NCBI GenBank assembly: GCA_050694275.1
Contig: JBOGXF010000032.1
Span: 1-27,080 of the forward strand
Direction: 5' to 3'
Source: JBOGXF01 sp050694275
GTDB taxonomy: Bacteria > Actinomycetota > CADDZG01 > WHSQ01
DNA: 27,080 bases
Shown here: one piece after another, positions 15,136 to 22,713 of the stretch
How the letters are laid out: each line of letters starts with the position of its first letter
Position numbering within the stretch: the stretch's first letter is position 1
The notes under the pieces: generated by a model
The model's input: only the letters and a program-made list of their open reading frames with translations
The model's database searches: none
What the model was told of the DNA's origin: nothing
Made by a program: the position numbers and the translations under genes

Positions 15136-15215
15136 CCCCCCCCCCATCGCGCTCTCTGTCGCGATTTCGTCGCTATCACGCGCATATCGCGCCAGAGAGC
15201 GCGGTTTGAGGGGGG
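15136..15215 (+). terminator. Large palindrome after glnD (terminator-like or REP-like)
   Basis: Ten C's (15136-15145), then CGCGCTCTCTG (15148-15158), pair with CAGAGAGCGCG (15193-15203) and six G's (15210-15215). The interior adds a CGCGAT/ATCGCG pair. The whole forms an approximately 80-nt hairpin directly after the glnD stop. No T run follows, so it is not a classic intrinsic terminator. Confidence 0.55.
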
Positions 15216-15257
15216 TAGTGGGCCCGGGAGGGTGACGGATTCGACTCATTCGGGGGA

Positions 15258-15286
15258 TTCAAGCGTTTCGACCGATTCTGTAGCTT
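15258..15286 (+). promoter_or_regulatory. Candidate promoter for the riboswitch-CAP transcript
   Basis: TTCAAG (15258-15263), 17 nt, TAGCTT (15281-15286). The -35 match is weak (3 of 6) and the -10 is of TANNNT type. Its position before the leader hairpin and the riboswitch is sensible. Confidence 0.3.
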
Positions 15287-15410
15287 CTTCCAGCCCGTTA
15301 CCGGGAACTGGAAGGGAGCATCGTGCTCGCAAACGACCAGCGGGAGGCGTCGCCGGGCTCGGCCCGGCTCAAGTCCGCCGCGCCCATTGCCGAAATAACC
15401 AGGAGCAATA

Positions 15411-15497
15411 GCCCAAACGAGAAAGGCAAACCTGCGGCAACGCAGGGGCGCAAAGCCAGGGGCCCTCAGGGGGTCGCCCAGCTACCGAACTGGGAGG
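15411..15497 (+). promoter_or_regulatory. Cyclic di-GMP class I riboswitch (GEMM)
   Basis: The element shows the conserved GEMM blocks in order: AAAGGCAAACC, a CCTGCG-GCAA-CGCAGG stem capped by a GNRA tetraloop, GGCGCAAAGCC, a G/C-rich second stem, and GCTACCGAACTGGG. The guanine equivalent to G20 of the Vibrio Vc2 aptamer (15426) is kept, which favours cyclic di-GMP over cGAMP, and the A47 equivalent is 15453. The closing stem may use CCCA (15412-15415) with TGGG (15491-15494). That strand overlaps the ribosome binding site GGGAGG (15492-15497) of the next gene, so ligand binding could hide it. Recognition is by memory of the consensus; covariance scoring was not run. Confidence 0.88.
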
Positions 15498-15502
15498 TAG
15501 TA

Positions 15503-16045
15503 GTGGCAGTTTTCAAGAAGACAGCGGCGCTGCTACTGGCCGCAATCGTCTTCGGAGCGCTTGCCCCACGCACCCCTCATTCGGCCGTGTTCAGCCTCGA
15601 CGACGCGGTCGCCGCGAGCAGCTCCGACAATCAGTGCTGGAACTACAAGAAGAAAGAGCACCGGTTCACGCGCAAGATGAACGCCGAGCGCGACGACTCC
15701 AACAAGCAGAAGCTCCGTCTCGACCCCGAGATCTCGAAGGTCGCCCGCAAGCACACCCGGGAGATGATCAATGAGGCGACTCTCCATCACACACCTTCGA
15801 GCACTCTGGCAAGGCGCGTGACCAACTGGTCGGTGCTCGGCGAGAACGTCGGCGTCGGCGGGTCGGTCAGCTCACTTCACGATGCGTTCATGAACTCGCC
15901 CTCTCACAAGGAAAACATCCTCTACTCGACCTTCAAGCACGTCGGCGTCGGCACCAAGAGAGACGCCGGCGGCCGCCTGTGGGTGACCGTCATATTCGAG
16001 GCGAGCAACAATCCCGGCACCACCTTGAGCATGCCGCGCTGTTAA
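15503..16045 (+). CDS. Secreted CAP/SCP-domain protein (YkwD-like)
   Basis: A 180-residue exported protein. It has an N-terminal signal (VFKKTAALLLAAIVFGALAP, start included). The CAP (cysteine-rich secretory/antigen 5/PR-1) domain runs from about 50: FTRKMNAERDDSNKQKLRLD is the first helix, HTREMINEATLHH follows, then LGENVGVG and HDAFMNSPSHKENILYSTF, and the last strand ends VGVGTKRDAGGRLWVTVIFE. Two Cys, one at the start of the mature chain and one as the last residue, could bridge. Bacterial CAP proteins are extracellular and poorly understood, often linked to the cell wall, biofilm or spore coat. The GTG at 15503 is chosen for GGGAGG five bases upstream. That site lies in the closing stem of a cyclic di-GMP riboswitch, so expression probably follows this second messenger. 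Confidence 0.88.
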   Translation: MAVFKKTAALLLAAIVFGALAPRTPHSAVFSLDDAVAASSSDNQCWNYKKKEHRFTRKMNAERDDSNKQKLRLDPEISKVARKHTREMINEATLHHTPSSTLARRVTNWSVLGENVGVGGSVSSLHDAFMNSPSHKENILYSTFKHVGVGTKRDAGGRLWVTVIFEASNNPGTTLSMPRC

Positions 16046-16095
16046 CGAGACTTTTCCACCGCCTCCTCACCGCGCCAGCCCGCGAGGGAGCGCCG

Positions 16096-16126
16096 CAAGG
16101 ACCCCGACCTCCCAGCGGGGTCCTTG
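16096..16126 (+). terminator. Rho-independent terminator
   Basis: CAAGGACCCC (16096-16105) pairs perfectly with GGGGTCCTTG (16117-16126) around an 11-nt loop, followed by the T-rich CTATTTAG. It ends the CAP gene 50 bases after its stop and also separates it from the convergent amidase gene. Confidence 0.85.
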
Positions 16127-16146
16127 CTATTTAGTCGAGCGCACAG

Positions 16147-17874
16147 CTACTGATCGATCGTGAAGTGCACTGCTTCGCTGCGCGCGAACGCGTGATCGGC
16201 GTCGGGCGCGAATCGGGTCAGCGCCGAATATGACCCCGTCGTGCCGGGCGGAATGGCGAAGCTATAGCGGTAGCGGCTGTCGGCATCGAGCCGGACGCGC
16301 GGCTCGATTAGCAAGGTCGAGGTCCCGTCCGGCAATTCCTCGAAGACCCGGATCGTGACCCTCGATCCCGCATGGTTCGGCATGACATCGCCGGCGAGGT
16401 CGACGCTCGCCGTGCCCGCCGGATAGTGATGCGTGCCCGCCGCGTCCGGAACCCCTCCCTCGGGCGTCAACGACACGAGCGGTCGCACTTTTACCCGGAC
16501 GGCCCTGCTCTCCGATCCCCAGTTGGACGCGTCGCCGTGGTACACCGCGATGACCCTGACGTTCTTGTTGGGAGCGATCGCGAAGGAGAACGACCCGTCG
16601 AGGCCCGTCGGCACCACCGAGTCGACGCGCCACGGACCCGACCCGTTGCGTCGATAGACGGTGATCGACGCCCCCGCGAGCCCGGTGAGGGCACCATCCG
16701 CGGTGAGCCGGCCGGCAAACGTCACCGTCTCGCCGTAATCGATGTGCGTCGCCGACGCCTCGAGCGAAAGAGCGGTCGTGACCTTGCCCTCGCCCATAGC
16801 CGCCTTGGCGTCACGGCGGATCCCGTCGAGGGATCGGTAGAGCCGGCTCCCCGGGCACGCCGTCGATCCCGCATCCCGATGCCCGGCGATGAAGTAAAGC
16901 CGTTTGCTCAGGCCGGTCTCGGGGTTGCGGTAGCGGTGCCGCCTGAGGGGCTTGAGATCGTGGCGATCGACTTCCCAGGCGAGAAGCTCGGTGAGCGCTC
17001 GGCGCGCAGCGGGCGAGGGCTTCACGCTCGTGAAGTTGCCCATCAAAGAGATACCGACGCTGCCGGAGTTGTAGCCGGACACGTGCGCGCCGACGACCGC
17101 CTCGCGCGCGCGGTTCTCGGACGAGTGCAGTTCCCACGGCTTGTAATGGCGCGCCCAGCGGCCCTCGAAGATCCGGCCGTCGTGGGAGATGACGAAGTTG
17201 TAGCCGACATCGCACCAACCCTGGCGGACGGTGTGATACCAGTAGATTGCCCGCATCGTGGCCGCGGGGCGAGTGTCGAAGTTGCTGCCCGCGGTGTGAT
17301 GCACGAACAGCTGCTGTACCGGGAAGAACCGCCGCCGGCAACCTCCCGACGTTCGCTTGATCGACTCGTCGGCGCCCCACTCGGCGCGCGTGACTATGTC
17401 GGGGTCGTTCACACCGGCCTCGGCCAGCGCGGGAATCGTCCGAATGGCGCGCGGCCCGTCGAGAGTGTTGAGGTAATCGATCGTGATCCGGCCCATATCG
17501 GTGCCGCGAGGCTCGATGGATCTCCACTCGATCCTGGCGGGTCGATCGACGGCGAGGACGCCTGAGAAGTGGGTGTCGCCCCGCTCGGCGTCGTGGTTCT
17601 CGGGCGCTCTCATCCACGACGAGGCGACGCCGATGCCGTCGAACACCCGGAAGCGCACGCCGGTTCCCTCGTCCCCTCGCCACGAGAACGCAACGTGCGT
17701 CGGCGCAATGGCAAGAGGGATTGTGCCGCGCGCGCCGGTTGCGGTCACCGTCCGAGCGAGGGTCAACGGGATGGAGATCGTGCGCGCCGGGGCAACGTAT
17801 CCGGGTCCGAGCAACGCGGCCACCGTCGCGATGACCACGGCGATCCTTCCCGCGACCCTGCCTCTCCCCCTCAT
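16147..17874 (-). CDS. Secreted N-acetylmuramoyl-L-alanine amidase (PGRP/amidase_2 type) with two Ig-like domains
   Basis: A 575-residue exported peptidoglycan hydrolase. A signal peptide spans about residues 1-30 (IAVVIATVAALLGPGY), followed by a beta-rich region (35-135) and a PGRP-type zinc amidase domain (about 160-355). Zinc ligands are visible: His192/193 in LFVHHTAGS, His332 in IAGHRDAGS and Cys340 in TACPG. GWCDVGYNFVISHDGRIFEG is the family signature. The C-terminal 200 residues look like two Ig-like beta domains (starting near 365 and 475; TLDGSFSFAIAPNKNVRVIA). It cuts the bond between N-acetylmuramate and L-alanine, outside the cell. It converges on the riboswitch-controlled CAP gene across a terminator and is divergent from the small RHH gene. 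TAGAGT (17887-17892, minus) sits 12 nt before the start, predicting a very short leader. Confidence 0.9.
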   Translation of the reverse strand: MRGRGRVAGRIAVVIATVAALLGPGYVAPARTISIPLTLARTVTATGARGTIPLAIAPTHVAFSWRGDEGTGVRFRVFDGIGVASSWMRAPENHDAERGDTHFSGVLAVDRPARIEWRSIEPRGTDMGRITIDYLNTLDGPRAIRTIPALAEAGVNDPDIVTRAEWGADESIKRTSGGCRRRFFPVQQLFVHHTAGSNFDTRPAATMRAIYWYHTVRQGWCDVGYNFVISHDGRIFEGRWARHYKPWELHSSENRAREAVVGAHVSGYNSGSVGISLMGNFTSVKPSPAARRALTELLAWEVDRHDLKPLRRHRYRNPETGLSKRLYFIAGHRDAGSTACPGSRLYRSLDGIRRDAKAAMGEGKVTTALSLEASATHIDYGETVTFAGRLTADGALTGLAGASITVYRRNGSGPWRVDSVVPTGLDGSFSFAIAPNKNVRVIAVYHGDASNWGSESRAVRVKVRPLVSLTPEGGVPDAAGTHHYPAGTASVDLAGDVMPNHAGSRVTIRVFEELPDGTSTLLIEPRVRLDADSRYRYSFAIPPGTTGSYSALTRFAPDADHAFARSEAVHFTIDQ

Positions 17875-17922
17875 AAGAAGGATCGAACTCTACCGGCAGA
17901 TGGCGAGAAAGTGAATCCCTCA

Positions 17923-17928
17923 TACACT
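17923..17928 (+). promoter_or_regulatory. Putative -10 hexamer for leaderless RHH transcript
   Basis: TACACT lies 7 nt before the ATG at 17936, with no ribosome binding site. This is the standard spacing for a transcript that begins at the start codon. Confidence 0.5.
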
Positions 17929-17935
17929 CCTTGCG

Positions 17936-18205
17936 ATGAAGAAGGAAGGCGGAGCCGACACGCACGTCACGCTCAAGATTCCGCGTCCCCTCTACGAGCA
18001 GCTCAAGCAAGTGATCCAGGGGACCGGCTTCCACTCGGTGACCGAGTTCGCCGTCTACGTGCTGCGCGACCTCGTCTCCCACCACGGCACGACGGGTTTA
18101 CCGAAGAAGAGAGTCGTCGAGGAAGCCGAGGTCGAGGTCGATCCACTGACGCCCGAGGAGATCGAGGCGATCCGCAAGCGTCTGGAGTCGCTTGGCTACC
18201 TCTAA
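17936..18205 (+). CDS. Small ribbon-helix-helix (CopG-like) domain protein
   Basis: An 89-residue protein. THVTLKIPRPLYEQLKQVIQ followed by GFHSVTEFAVYVLRDLVSHH has the pattern of a ribbon-helix-helix fold: one beta strand that would lie in the DNA groove, then two helices. The C-terminal 35 residues are charged and end in a predicted helix (LTPEEIEAIRKRLESLGYL). RHH proteins dimerise and often repress their own gene or neighbours, but some are not DNA binders. No toxin gene is adjacent, so an antitoxin role is not supported. The gene is divergent from the amidase with a 61-bp shared region, an obvious place for it to act. The start follows a -10-like TACACT by 7 nt. Confidence 0.72.
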   Translation: MKKEGGADTHVTLKIPRPLYEQLKQVIQGTGFHSVTEFAVYVLRDLVSHHGTTGLPKKRVVEEAEVEVDPLTPEEIEAIRKRLESLGYL

Positions 18206-18219
18206 CCCCTCAAACCTTC

Positions 18220-18270
18220 AAGGTTGCGCGTTTCAAGCCCCTCAGAGGCCTCAGACGCGCAACCTTGGGG
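18220..18270 (+). repeat. 51-nt hairpin repeat, copy B
   Basis: CAAGGTTGCGCGT (18219-18231) pairs perfectly over 13 bp with ACGCGCAACCTTG (18255-18267). It is the same length and has the same arms as the element at 10909-10959, while the loop differs. It sits between the convergent ends of the RHH gene and aapP and could serve as a two-way terminator. Confidence 0.8.
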
Positions 18271-18277
18271 AGCGGGT

Positions 18278-19039
18278 TTAGAGAATTTGTGACAGAAACA
18301 ATTTGGTACGGTCGTGCTGTGGGTCGTCGAAGAAGCGGTCCGGCGGCGCCTCCTCGACCAAGAGGCCATCGTCGAACAGCATGACCCGGTCGGCGACGTG
18401 GCGCGCGAAACCGATCTCGTGCGACACGACGATCATCGTCATGCCCGATGCGGCGAGCTCCTCCATCGCGTCGAGGACCTCTTTGATCATCTCCGGATCG
18501 AGCGCCGAGGTCGGCTCGTCGAACAGCATGATCTTGGGCTCCATGGCCAGCGCGCGGGCGATCGCCACGCGCTGCTGCTGACCGCCGGATAGCTGCGCCG
18601 GGTACTTGTGCGCCTGCTCGGGGATGCCGACCCGCTCGAGGAGTTGCATCGCCTTCTCTTCGGCCTTCTTCTTCGGCCAGTGCCGCACGTTTCTCGGCGC
18701 CAGCGTGACGTTGGCCATCACGCTGAGATGTGGGAACAGATTGAACGACTGGAACACGATCCCGATCTCGCTGCGGACCTTCTCGATGTTGCGTATGTCG
18801 TCTGTGAGCTCGATCCCATCGACCAGGATTCGACCGTCGTCGTGGCGCTCGAGCCGGTTGATCGTCCGGATGAAGGTCGACTTACCCGAGCCCGACGGCC
18901 CCACGATCACGACCGTCTCCTGCTTCTCGACGGTCATCGAGATGCCCTTGAGGGCCTGGAAGTTGCCAAACCACTTCTTCACGTTGTCGGCCACGATCAT
19001 GTGCTGGGCACCGTTGCCAGATTGTTGTCGTTCAGCCAT
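18278..19039 (-). CDS. aapP: Amino-acid ABC transporter ATP-binding protein (AapP/GlnQ type)
   Basis: A 253-residue ATPase that powers the importer formed with AapQ and AapM. It has Walker A GPSGSGKST (47-55), the Q-loop in GIVFQSFNLFPH, the ABC signature LSGGQQQR, Walker B KIMLFDEPTSALDPE and the switch His in VSHEIGFA. It belongs to the polar amino-acid uptake (PAAT) class. It is the last gene of the operon and starts 3 bases after the aapM stop. The C-terminus ends in TKLFLSQIL, as is usual for these subunits. Confidence 0.95.
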   Translation of the reverse strand: MAERQQSGNGAQHMIVADNVKKWFGNFQALKGISMTVEKQETVVIVGPSGSGKSTFIRTINRLERHDDGRILVDGIELTDDIRNIEKVRSEIGIVFQSFNLFPHLSVMANVTLAPRNVRHWPKKKAEEKAMQLLERVGIPEQAHKYPAQLSGGQQQRVAIARALAMEPKIMLFDEPTSALDPEMIKEVLDAMEELAASGMTMIVVSHEIGFARHVADRVMLFDDGLLVEEAPPDRFFDDPQHDRTKLFLSQIL

Positions 19040-19042
19040 AGA

Positions 19043-20302
19043 TCACCGTTCCCCCACTCCGAGCCGCGCCTCCAGACGCTGACTCCATCGAGACATCGAG
19101 AATGCCACGATCCAGAACAACAGGCCCGCGAAGAGCAGCGTCTCCTTGATACGCCCGAAGAACTGGAGGCCGACCGCCGAGCGGCGTGCCGCCTCGAGCA
19201 GGTCCGTAACCTCGATAGCCACGAACAGGGCGGTGTCCTTGTAGAGGCTGATGAAGTGACTGATCATCGCGGGGATCGTCGACCGCAGCGCCTGAGGCAG
19301 CACGACGAGAGCCATCATCCGCGTAGTCGAGAGACCGAGCGCCCGGGCCGCCTCGTACTGTCCCTCGTGCACTCCCTGAAGTCCCCCACGCACGATCTCG
19401 GCGACGTAGGCCGCACTGAACAGGATCACTACGGTGAACGCTTTGATGATGTCGGGAGGCTCGGACATCTGTGGCGGCAGCAGCAGCCCAACCACGAACT
19501 TCGAGAAGATCAGCCACGCGACGAGTGGCACGCCGCGGAAGATCTCGATGAACACGACCGAGAAGGTCCGGACGGCCGGAAGCGAGCTCCGGCGCCCGAG
19601 GGCGAGCAGGATGCCGATCGGGAACGAGACGAAGATGCCGACCGTGGCCGCGACGAGGTTGAAGAAGAATCCTCCCCACAGTCGGGGGGAGACCCCGCCG
19701 AACCCGACGACGATCACCATGATCAGCGGGAACGACAGGAGCCACGCGAGGATCATCGGCCGGCGAATTGACTGCCCCAGCCGCCGCCCGACGGCCAGCG
19801 CGGCAATCACCGTTACGACAGCGCCGAGGGTGAGAGAAAGCACCAGCCCGGTGTCCACGAGCAGCACAACGATTACGGCCCCGGCGATAGCCACAAGGCT
19901 CCCGGTGGCAATCTTGGCATTGGTCCATGCCAGGCGGTTGGGGGATGCGCCCGCGGAAAGGCCGCCGAGCACGGCGACGAGATACGCCGACACCCACACC
20001 CGCCACGTCTCCTCCAATGGGAAGGGACCGACCATGAATCCCTTGAGGTTGGCGACGACGACGGGCCACTCGGCGCTGACGAAGATGAACTTCAGAAGTT
20101 GATAGACGAAGAATACGAGACCGGAGGCCGCGACGATCGTGACGATGCTGTTGGCCCACGACGAGAAGAGGTTGTCGCGCACCCATTCGAGTGGGGTCGT
20201 CGGCTCCTTGACCGGCGCGACCTCGACTGCCCGCTCGCGGTCGTCGAATCGGGGAATCCCGACATCTTCCTGAAGCCCGGGCCCCAAGGGCTGATCGCTC
20301 AC
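19043..20302 (-). CDS. aapM: General amino-acid ABC transporter permease (AapM type)
   Basis: A 419-residue inner-membrane permease. A charged N-terminal tail of about 40 residues (EPTTPLEWVRDNLFSSWANS) precedes several extra transmembrane helices. The C-terminal half is the PAAT permease domain, with the EIFRGVPLVAWLIF and the coupling EAARALGLSTTRMMALVVLP motif that contacts the ATPase. It pairs with AapQ as a heterodimer. The long N-terminal part is typical of AapM rather than GlnP-like short permeases. It starts with GTG at 20302, overlapping the aapQ stop (GTGA). Confidence 0.92.
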   Translation of the reverse strand: MSDQPLGPGLQEDVGIPRFDDRERAVEVAPVKEPTTPLEWVRDNLFSSWANSIVTIVAASGLVFFVYQLLKFIFVSAEWPVVVANLKGFMVGPFPLEETWRVWVSAYLVAVLGGLSAGASPNRLAWTNAKIATGSLVAIAGAVIVVLLVDTGLVLSLTLGAVVTVIAALAVGRRLGQSIRRPMILAWLLSFPLIMVIVVGFGGVSPRLWGGFFFNLVAATVGIFVSFPIGILLALGRRSSLPAVRTFSVVFIEIFRGVPLVAWLIFSKFVVGLLLPPQMSEPPDIIKAFTVVILFSAAYVAEIVRGGLQGVHEGQYEAARALGLSTTRMMALVVLPQALRSTIPAMISHFISLYKDTALFVAIEVTDLLEAARRSAVGLQFFGRIKETLLFAGLLFWIVAFSMSRWSQRLEARLGVGER

Positions 20303-21480
20303 AACCTCGCTCCTCGCAAGGCGACTGCACGGTTCACGATGTTCATCACGAAAGAGATCAACAGGCTCACGCCGAGATAGGTCGCCGCCACGAGCGAGAA
20401 CATCTGGAGCTCGCTCGCACCCTGATTGATCATCGTGGTCGAGATGTTGATCAGATCCGGAAACCCGATGGCGAACGCGAGGCTCGTGTTCTTCCAGAGA
20501 TTGAGGTACTGATTGTTGATCGGCGGGATCGCGATCCGCATTGCCTGAGGCAGCACGACCAACCGGAGTTGCTGACCGGGCCGGAGCCCGATGGCTTCGG
20601 CCGCTTCTTTCTGCCCCTTGGAGACCGCAAGGATGCTGCCGCGCACGATCTCACCTATGAACGCGGCGGTGTAGATGATAAGGGCGACGAGAATCCCGGC
20701 GAACTCGGCGCTCATCTGGAGACCGCCAACGTAGTTGCGGATGCGTTGCTCGGGTACATCGATAGTGAACGGGTCGCCCAGGATCAGATATCCCACACCC
20801 GCGATGACGAGGAAGGTGACGGTACCGAAAAGAAACCGGTAGTGAGGCTGGCCTGTCTTGTCGTGGAGACTCATCCGGTAGCGGCGTACGACCACCGCGC
20901 CGACGATGCCGGCGAGAACGAACAGGAGCCACACGCCGAGGTCCGATCCTCCCTCGACTGCCGGCACTGCGGCCCCCCGATTGGACACGAAGGCAACGTC
21001 GAACAGCGAGAGGCTGTCCTGGATACGGGGGATCGTCAGGATCACAGCCGAATACCAGAAAATGACTTGGACCAGGAGCGGCGTGTTGCGGAAGGCTTCG
21101 ACGTAAGCCTGCGCGATCTTACGGATGAGCCAGTTAGGGGACAGCCGCGCGATCCCGATGAAGATGCCCAGGATCGTGGTGAGAACGATCCCGATGGCAG
21201 CGACGAACATCGAGTTCGTGGCGGCCACGACAAACGATCGCAGGAAGCTGCTGTTCGAGGTATACGGAAAGACGTGCTCTTTGATTGCGAAGCCGGCGCG
21301 CCTACCCAGGAAGTCGTAACTGAGGTCACCGCCCCTGCGGCTGAGGTGGAACTCGGCGTTGAGGAACAGCTCGCGCAGGACGATGACCACCACCGCCACG
21401 ACGATGATCTGTCCGACGACGCGCAGGATGCGTATGTCGCGCCACAACGGCGGTCTCGGGCGGGCGGCGGCCTGAGCCAT
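20299..21480 (-). CDS. aapQ: General amino-acid ABC transporter permease (AapQ type)
   Basis: A 393-residue permease. It has an N-terminal membrane helix (RVVGQIIVVAVVVIVL) and a large periplasmic-facing insert. The PAAT permease core has YVEAFRNTPLLVQVIFWY and the ATPase-coupling motif EAAEAIGLRPGQQLRLVVLP. LSRRGGDLSYDFLGRRAGF near the N-terminus is typical of the Aap/Bzt group. It lies 61 bases downstream of the binding-protein gene with a strong hairpin in between, and lacks a clear ribosome binding site. The start at 21480 fits the beginning of conserved sequence. Confidence 0.92.
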   Translation of the reverse strand: MAQAAARPRPPLWRDIRILRVVGQIIVVAVVVIVLRELFLNAEFHLSRRGGDLSYDFLGRRAGFAIKEHVFPYTSNSSFLRSFVVAATNSMFVAAIGIVLTTILGIFIGIARLSPNWLIRKIAQAYVEAFRNTPLLVQVIFWYSAVILTIPRIQDSLSLFDVAFVSNRGAAVPAVEGGSDLGVWLLFVLAGIVGAVVVRRYRMSLHDKTGQPHYRFLFGTVTFLVIAGVGYLILGDPFTIDVPEQRIRNYVGGLQMSAEFAGILVALIIYTAAFIGEIVRGSILAVSKGQKEAAEAIGLRPGQQLRLVVLPQAMRIAIPPINNQYLNLWKNTSLAFAIGFPDLINISTTMINQGASELQMFSLVAATYLGVSLLISFVMNIVNRAVALRGARL

Positions 21481-21494
21481 GGGCCAAGTAAAGC

Positions 21495-21523
21495 AGAGGG
21501 CCCGGCGCTACGCCGGGCCCTCT
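21495..21523 (-). terminator. Perfect hairpin between aapJ and aapQ (attenuating terminator or mRNA stabiliser)
   Basis: A 13-bp perfect stem (AGAGGGCCCGGCG / CGCCGGGCCCTCT) with the 3-nt loop CTA. On the minus strand it is followed by GCTTTAC, only a short T run, so termination would be partial. Placed after the binding-protein gene, it would let aapJ be made in excess over the permeases. Confidence 0.75.
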
Positions 21524-21541
21524 GGCTGTTGCGTTAGTGAC

Positions 21542-22651
21542 CTACCGGAACGGAATGGCGTACTGGATCCCGCCCTCGGTCCACAGCGCGTTGATGCCCC
21601 GCTCCAGTCCAAGAGGTGAGTCCGGGCCGATGTGGCGGTTGAAGATCTCGCCGTAGTTTCCTACGGCCGCGATCACGTTCTGCATGAAGGCGTTGTCGAC
21701 GCCGAGGCCGTGGTCGATCGGCGCCGGCTCTCCGCCGGCGGGATCGGGCACCGGCGCACCGAGAAGGGCCGCCACCGGCCCATTCGGCGGATCGCTTGCC
21801 ATCTGGTTGACGTTGTCGCTCGTAACGCCGAGCTCCTCGGCAAGAATGATCCCGTTCACGACCGCATCGATGACGTCGTGAAGCTCGATCTCGCTGTCGA
21901 GGACGCCGGGAGCGAGCGGCTCTTTTGACATCACGTCGTCCATGATTCGCAGCGCGTCGGGACCGCCATCCCGCTGCGGCCACGCGCTGCGGATGCCGGC
22001 GAGCTGGCTGCGGTCCGAGGTCCAGCCGTCGCAGCGGTCCCGGATGAATGCCTGCTGGAGCTGCGTGTTCTCCTCGAAACTAACCGGCGTGAAATTGAGG
22101 CCGAGCGCATCGAAGACGTCGGCGAGGTTGAGCTCGGTCGTCGTTCCGGTCGTGACGCAGATGCTGGTGTTGTTCATGTCCTCGAGTGACTGGAACTCGG
22201 ACTCGGTGCGCACCATCATCGCCTGGCCGTCGTAGAAGTTGGGGTGCGCGAACGCGACGCCTTCCGTCCCGTCTCGGCTCGTCGTCCACGTCGTGTTCCG
22301 CACGAGCACGTCGTAGTCACCGTTCTGCAACGCGATGAAGCGGTTGTCGGCGTCGATGGGCGTCAGCTCGATCGCCTCGGGATCGCCCACTATGGCGGCG
22401 GCGAACGCCCGGCAGAAGTCGACGTCGAACCCGTCGGGCTCCTCGCCTGCCTCGGCGAAGCCGAATCCGGGCACCGTCTCGTTGACCCCGCAGCGGAGCG
22501 TCCCCCTATCGATGACGTCCTGCAGCAGATTGCCCGCCGCCTGGCCCGCTTGCCCGTCCGCGGGCTCGTCCTCCCCCCGCTCGCACGCCGCCGCCGCCAG
22601 CACCATCACGGCCAACAGCGCGATGAGTCTCGTCATGAAACCTCTAGACAT
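21542..22651 (-). CDS. aapJ: Amino-acid ABC transporter substrate-binding lipoprotein (AapJ/BztA type)
   Basis: A 369-residue extracellular binding protein. A signal peptide ends in the lipobox LAAAAC, so Cys23 would be lipid-anchored to the membrane. GTLRCGVNETVPGFGF, PIDADNRFIALQNGDYDVL, NTTWTTSRD and FYDGQAMMVR are hallmarks of the AapJ group, which binds Glu, Gln, Asp and other L-amino acids. The start at 22651 is set by AAGGAGG four bases upstream; Met at 22636 is the alternative. It is the first gene of aapJQMP. A promoter-like pair lies at 22714-22743. A divergent gene for another binding protein starts 130 bases away. Confidence 0.94.
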   Translation of the reverse strand: MSRGFMTRLIALLAVMVLAAAACERGEDEPADGQAGQAAGNLLQDVIDRGTLRCGVNETVPGFGFAEAGEEPDGFDVDFCRAFAAAIVGDPEAIELTPIDADNRFIALQNGDYDVLVRNTTWTTSRDGTEGVAFAHPNFYDGQAMMVRTESEFQSLEDMNNTSICVTTGTTTELNLADVFDALGLNFTPVSFEENTQLQQAFIRDRCDGWTSDRSQLAGIRSAWPQRDGGPDALRIMDDVMSKEPLAPGVLDSEIELHDVIDAVVNGIILAEELGVTSDNVNQMASDPPNGPVAALLGAPVPDPAGGEPAPIDHGLGVDNAFMQNVIAAVGNYGEIFNRHIGPDSPLGLERGINALWTEGGIQYAIPFR

Positions 22652-22713
22652 TGGTCCTCCTTCTCTCCCCCAAACCGAGGCGGCACCCCCCAGGCACCGC
22701 CGGAGCAAAGCGC

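Larger units (their letters stand above)
15136..15502. other. 367-nt intergenic region: palindrome, promoter, hairpin and riboswitch
   Basis: In order this region holds a long palindrome after glnD (15136-15215), a candidate promoter (15258-15286), a leader hairpin (CTTCCAGCCCG at 15287-15297 with CGGG and CTGGAAG up to 15314) and a class I cyclic di-GMP riboswitch (15411-15497). A GTG at 15323 is in frame with the downstream gene, but the translation through the riboswitch looks non-genic. Confidence 0.7.

Noticed and set aside
15323..15502. N-terminal extension of the CAP protein from GTG 15323
   Set aside because: It would translate the conserved riboswitch and bury the signal peptide 60 residues inside. 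The GTG at 15503 has its own ribosome binding site directly before the signal peptide.
16372..17565. Plus-strand open frame opposite the amidase
   Set aside because: Its composition is shadow-like and without motifs; the minus-strand amidase has all zinc ligands and a signal peptide.
17936..18205. Antitoxin of a toxin-antitoxin pair
   Set aside because: The RHH protein has no adjacent toxin-sized gene on its strand; the next gene is the convergent aapP.
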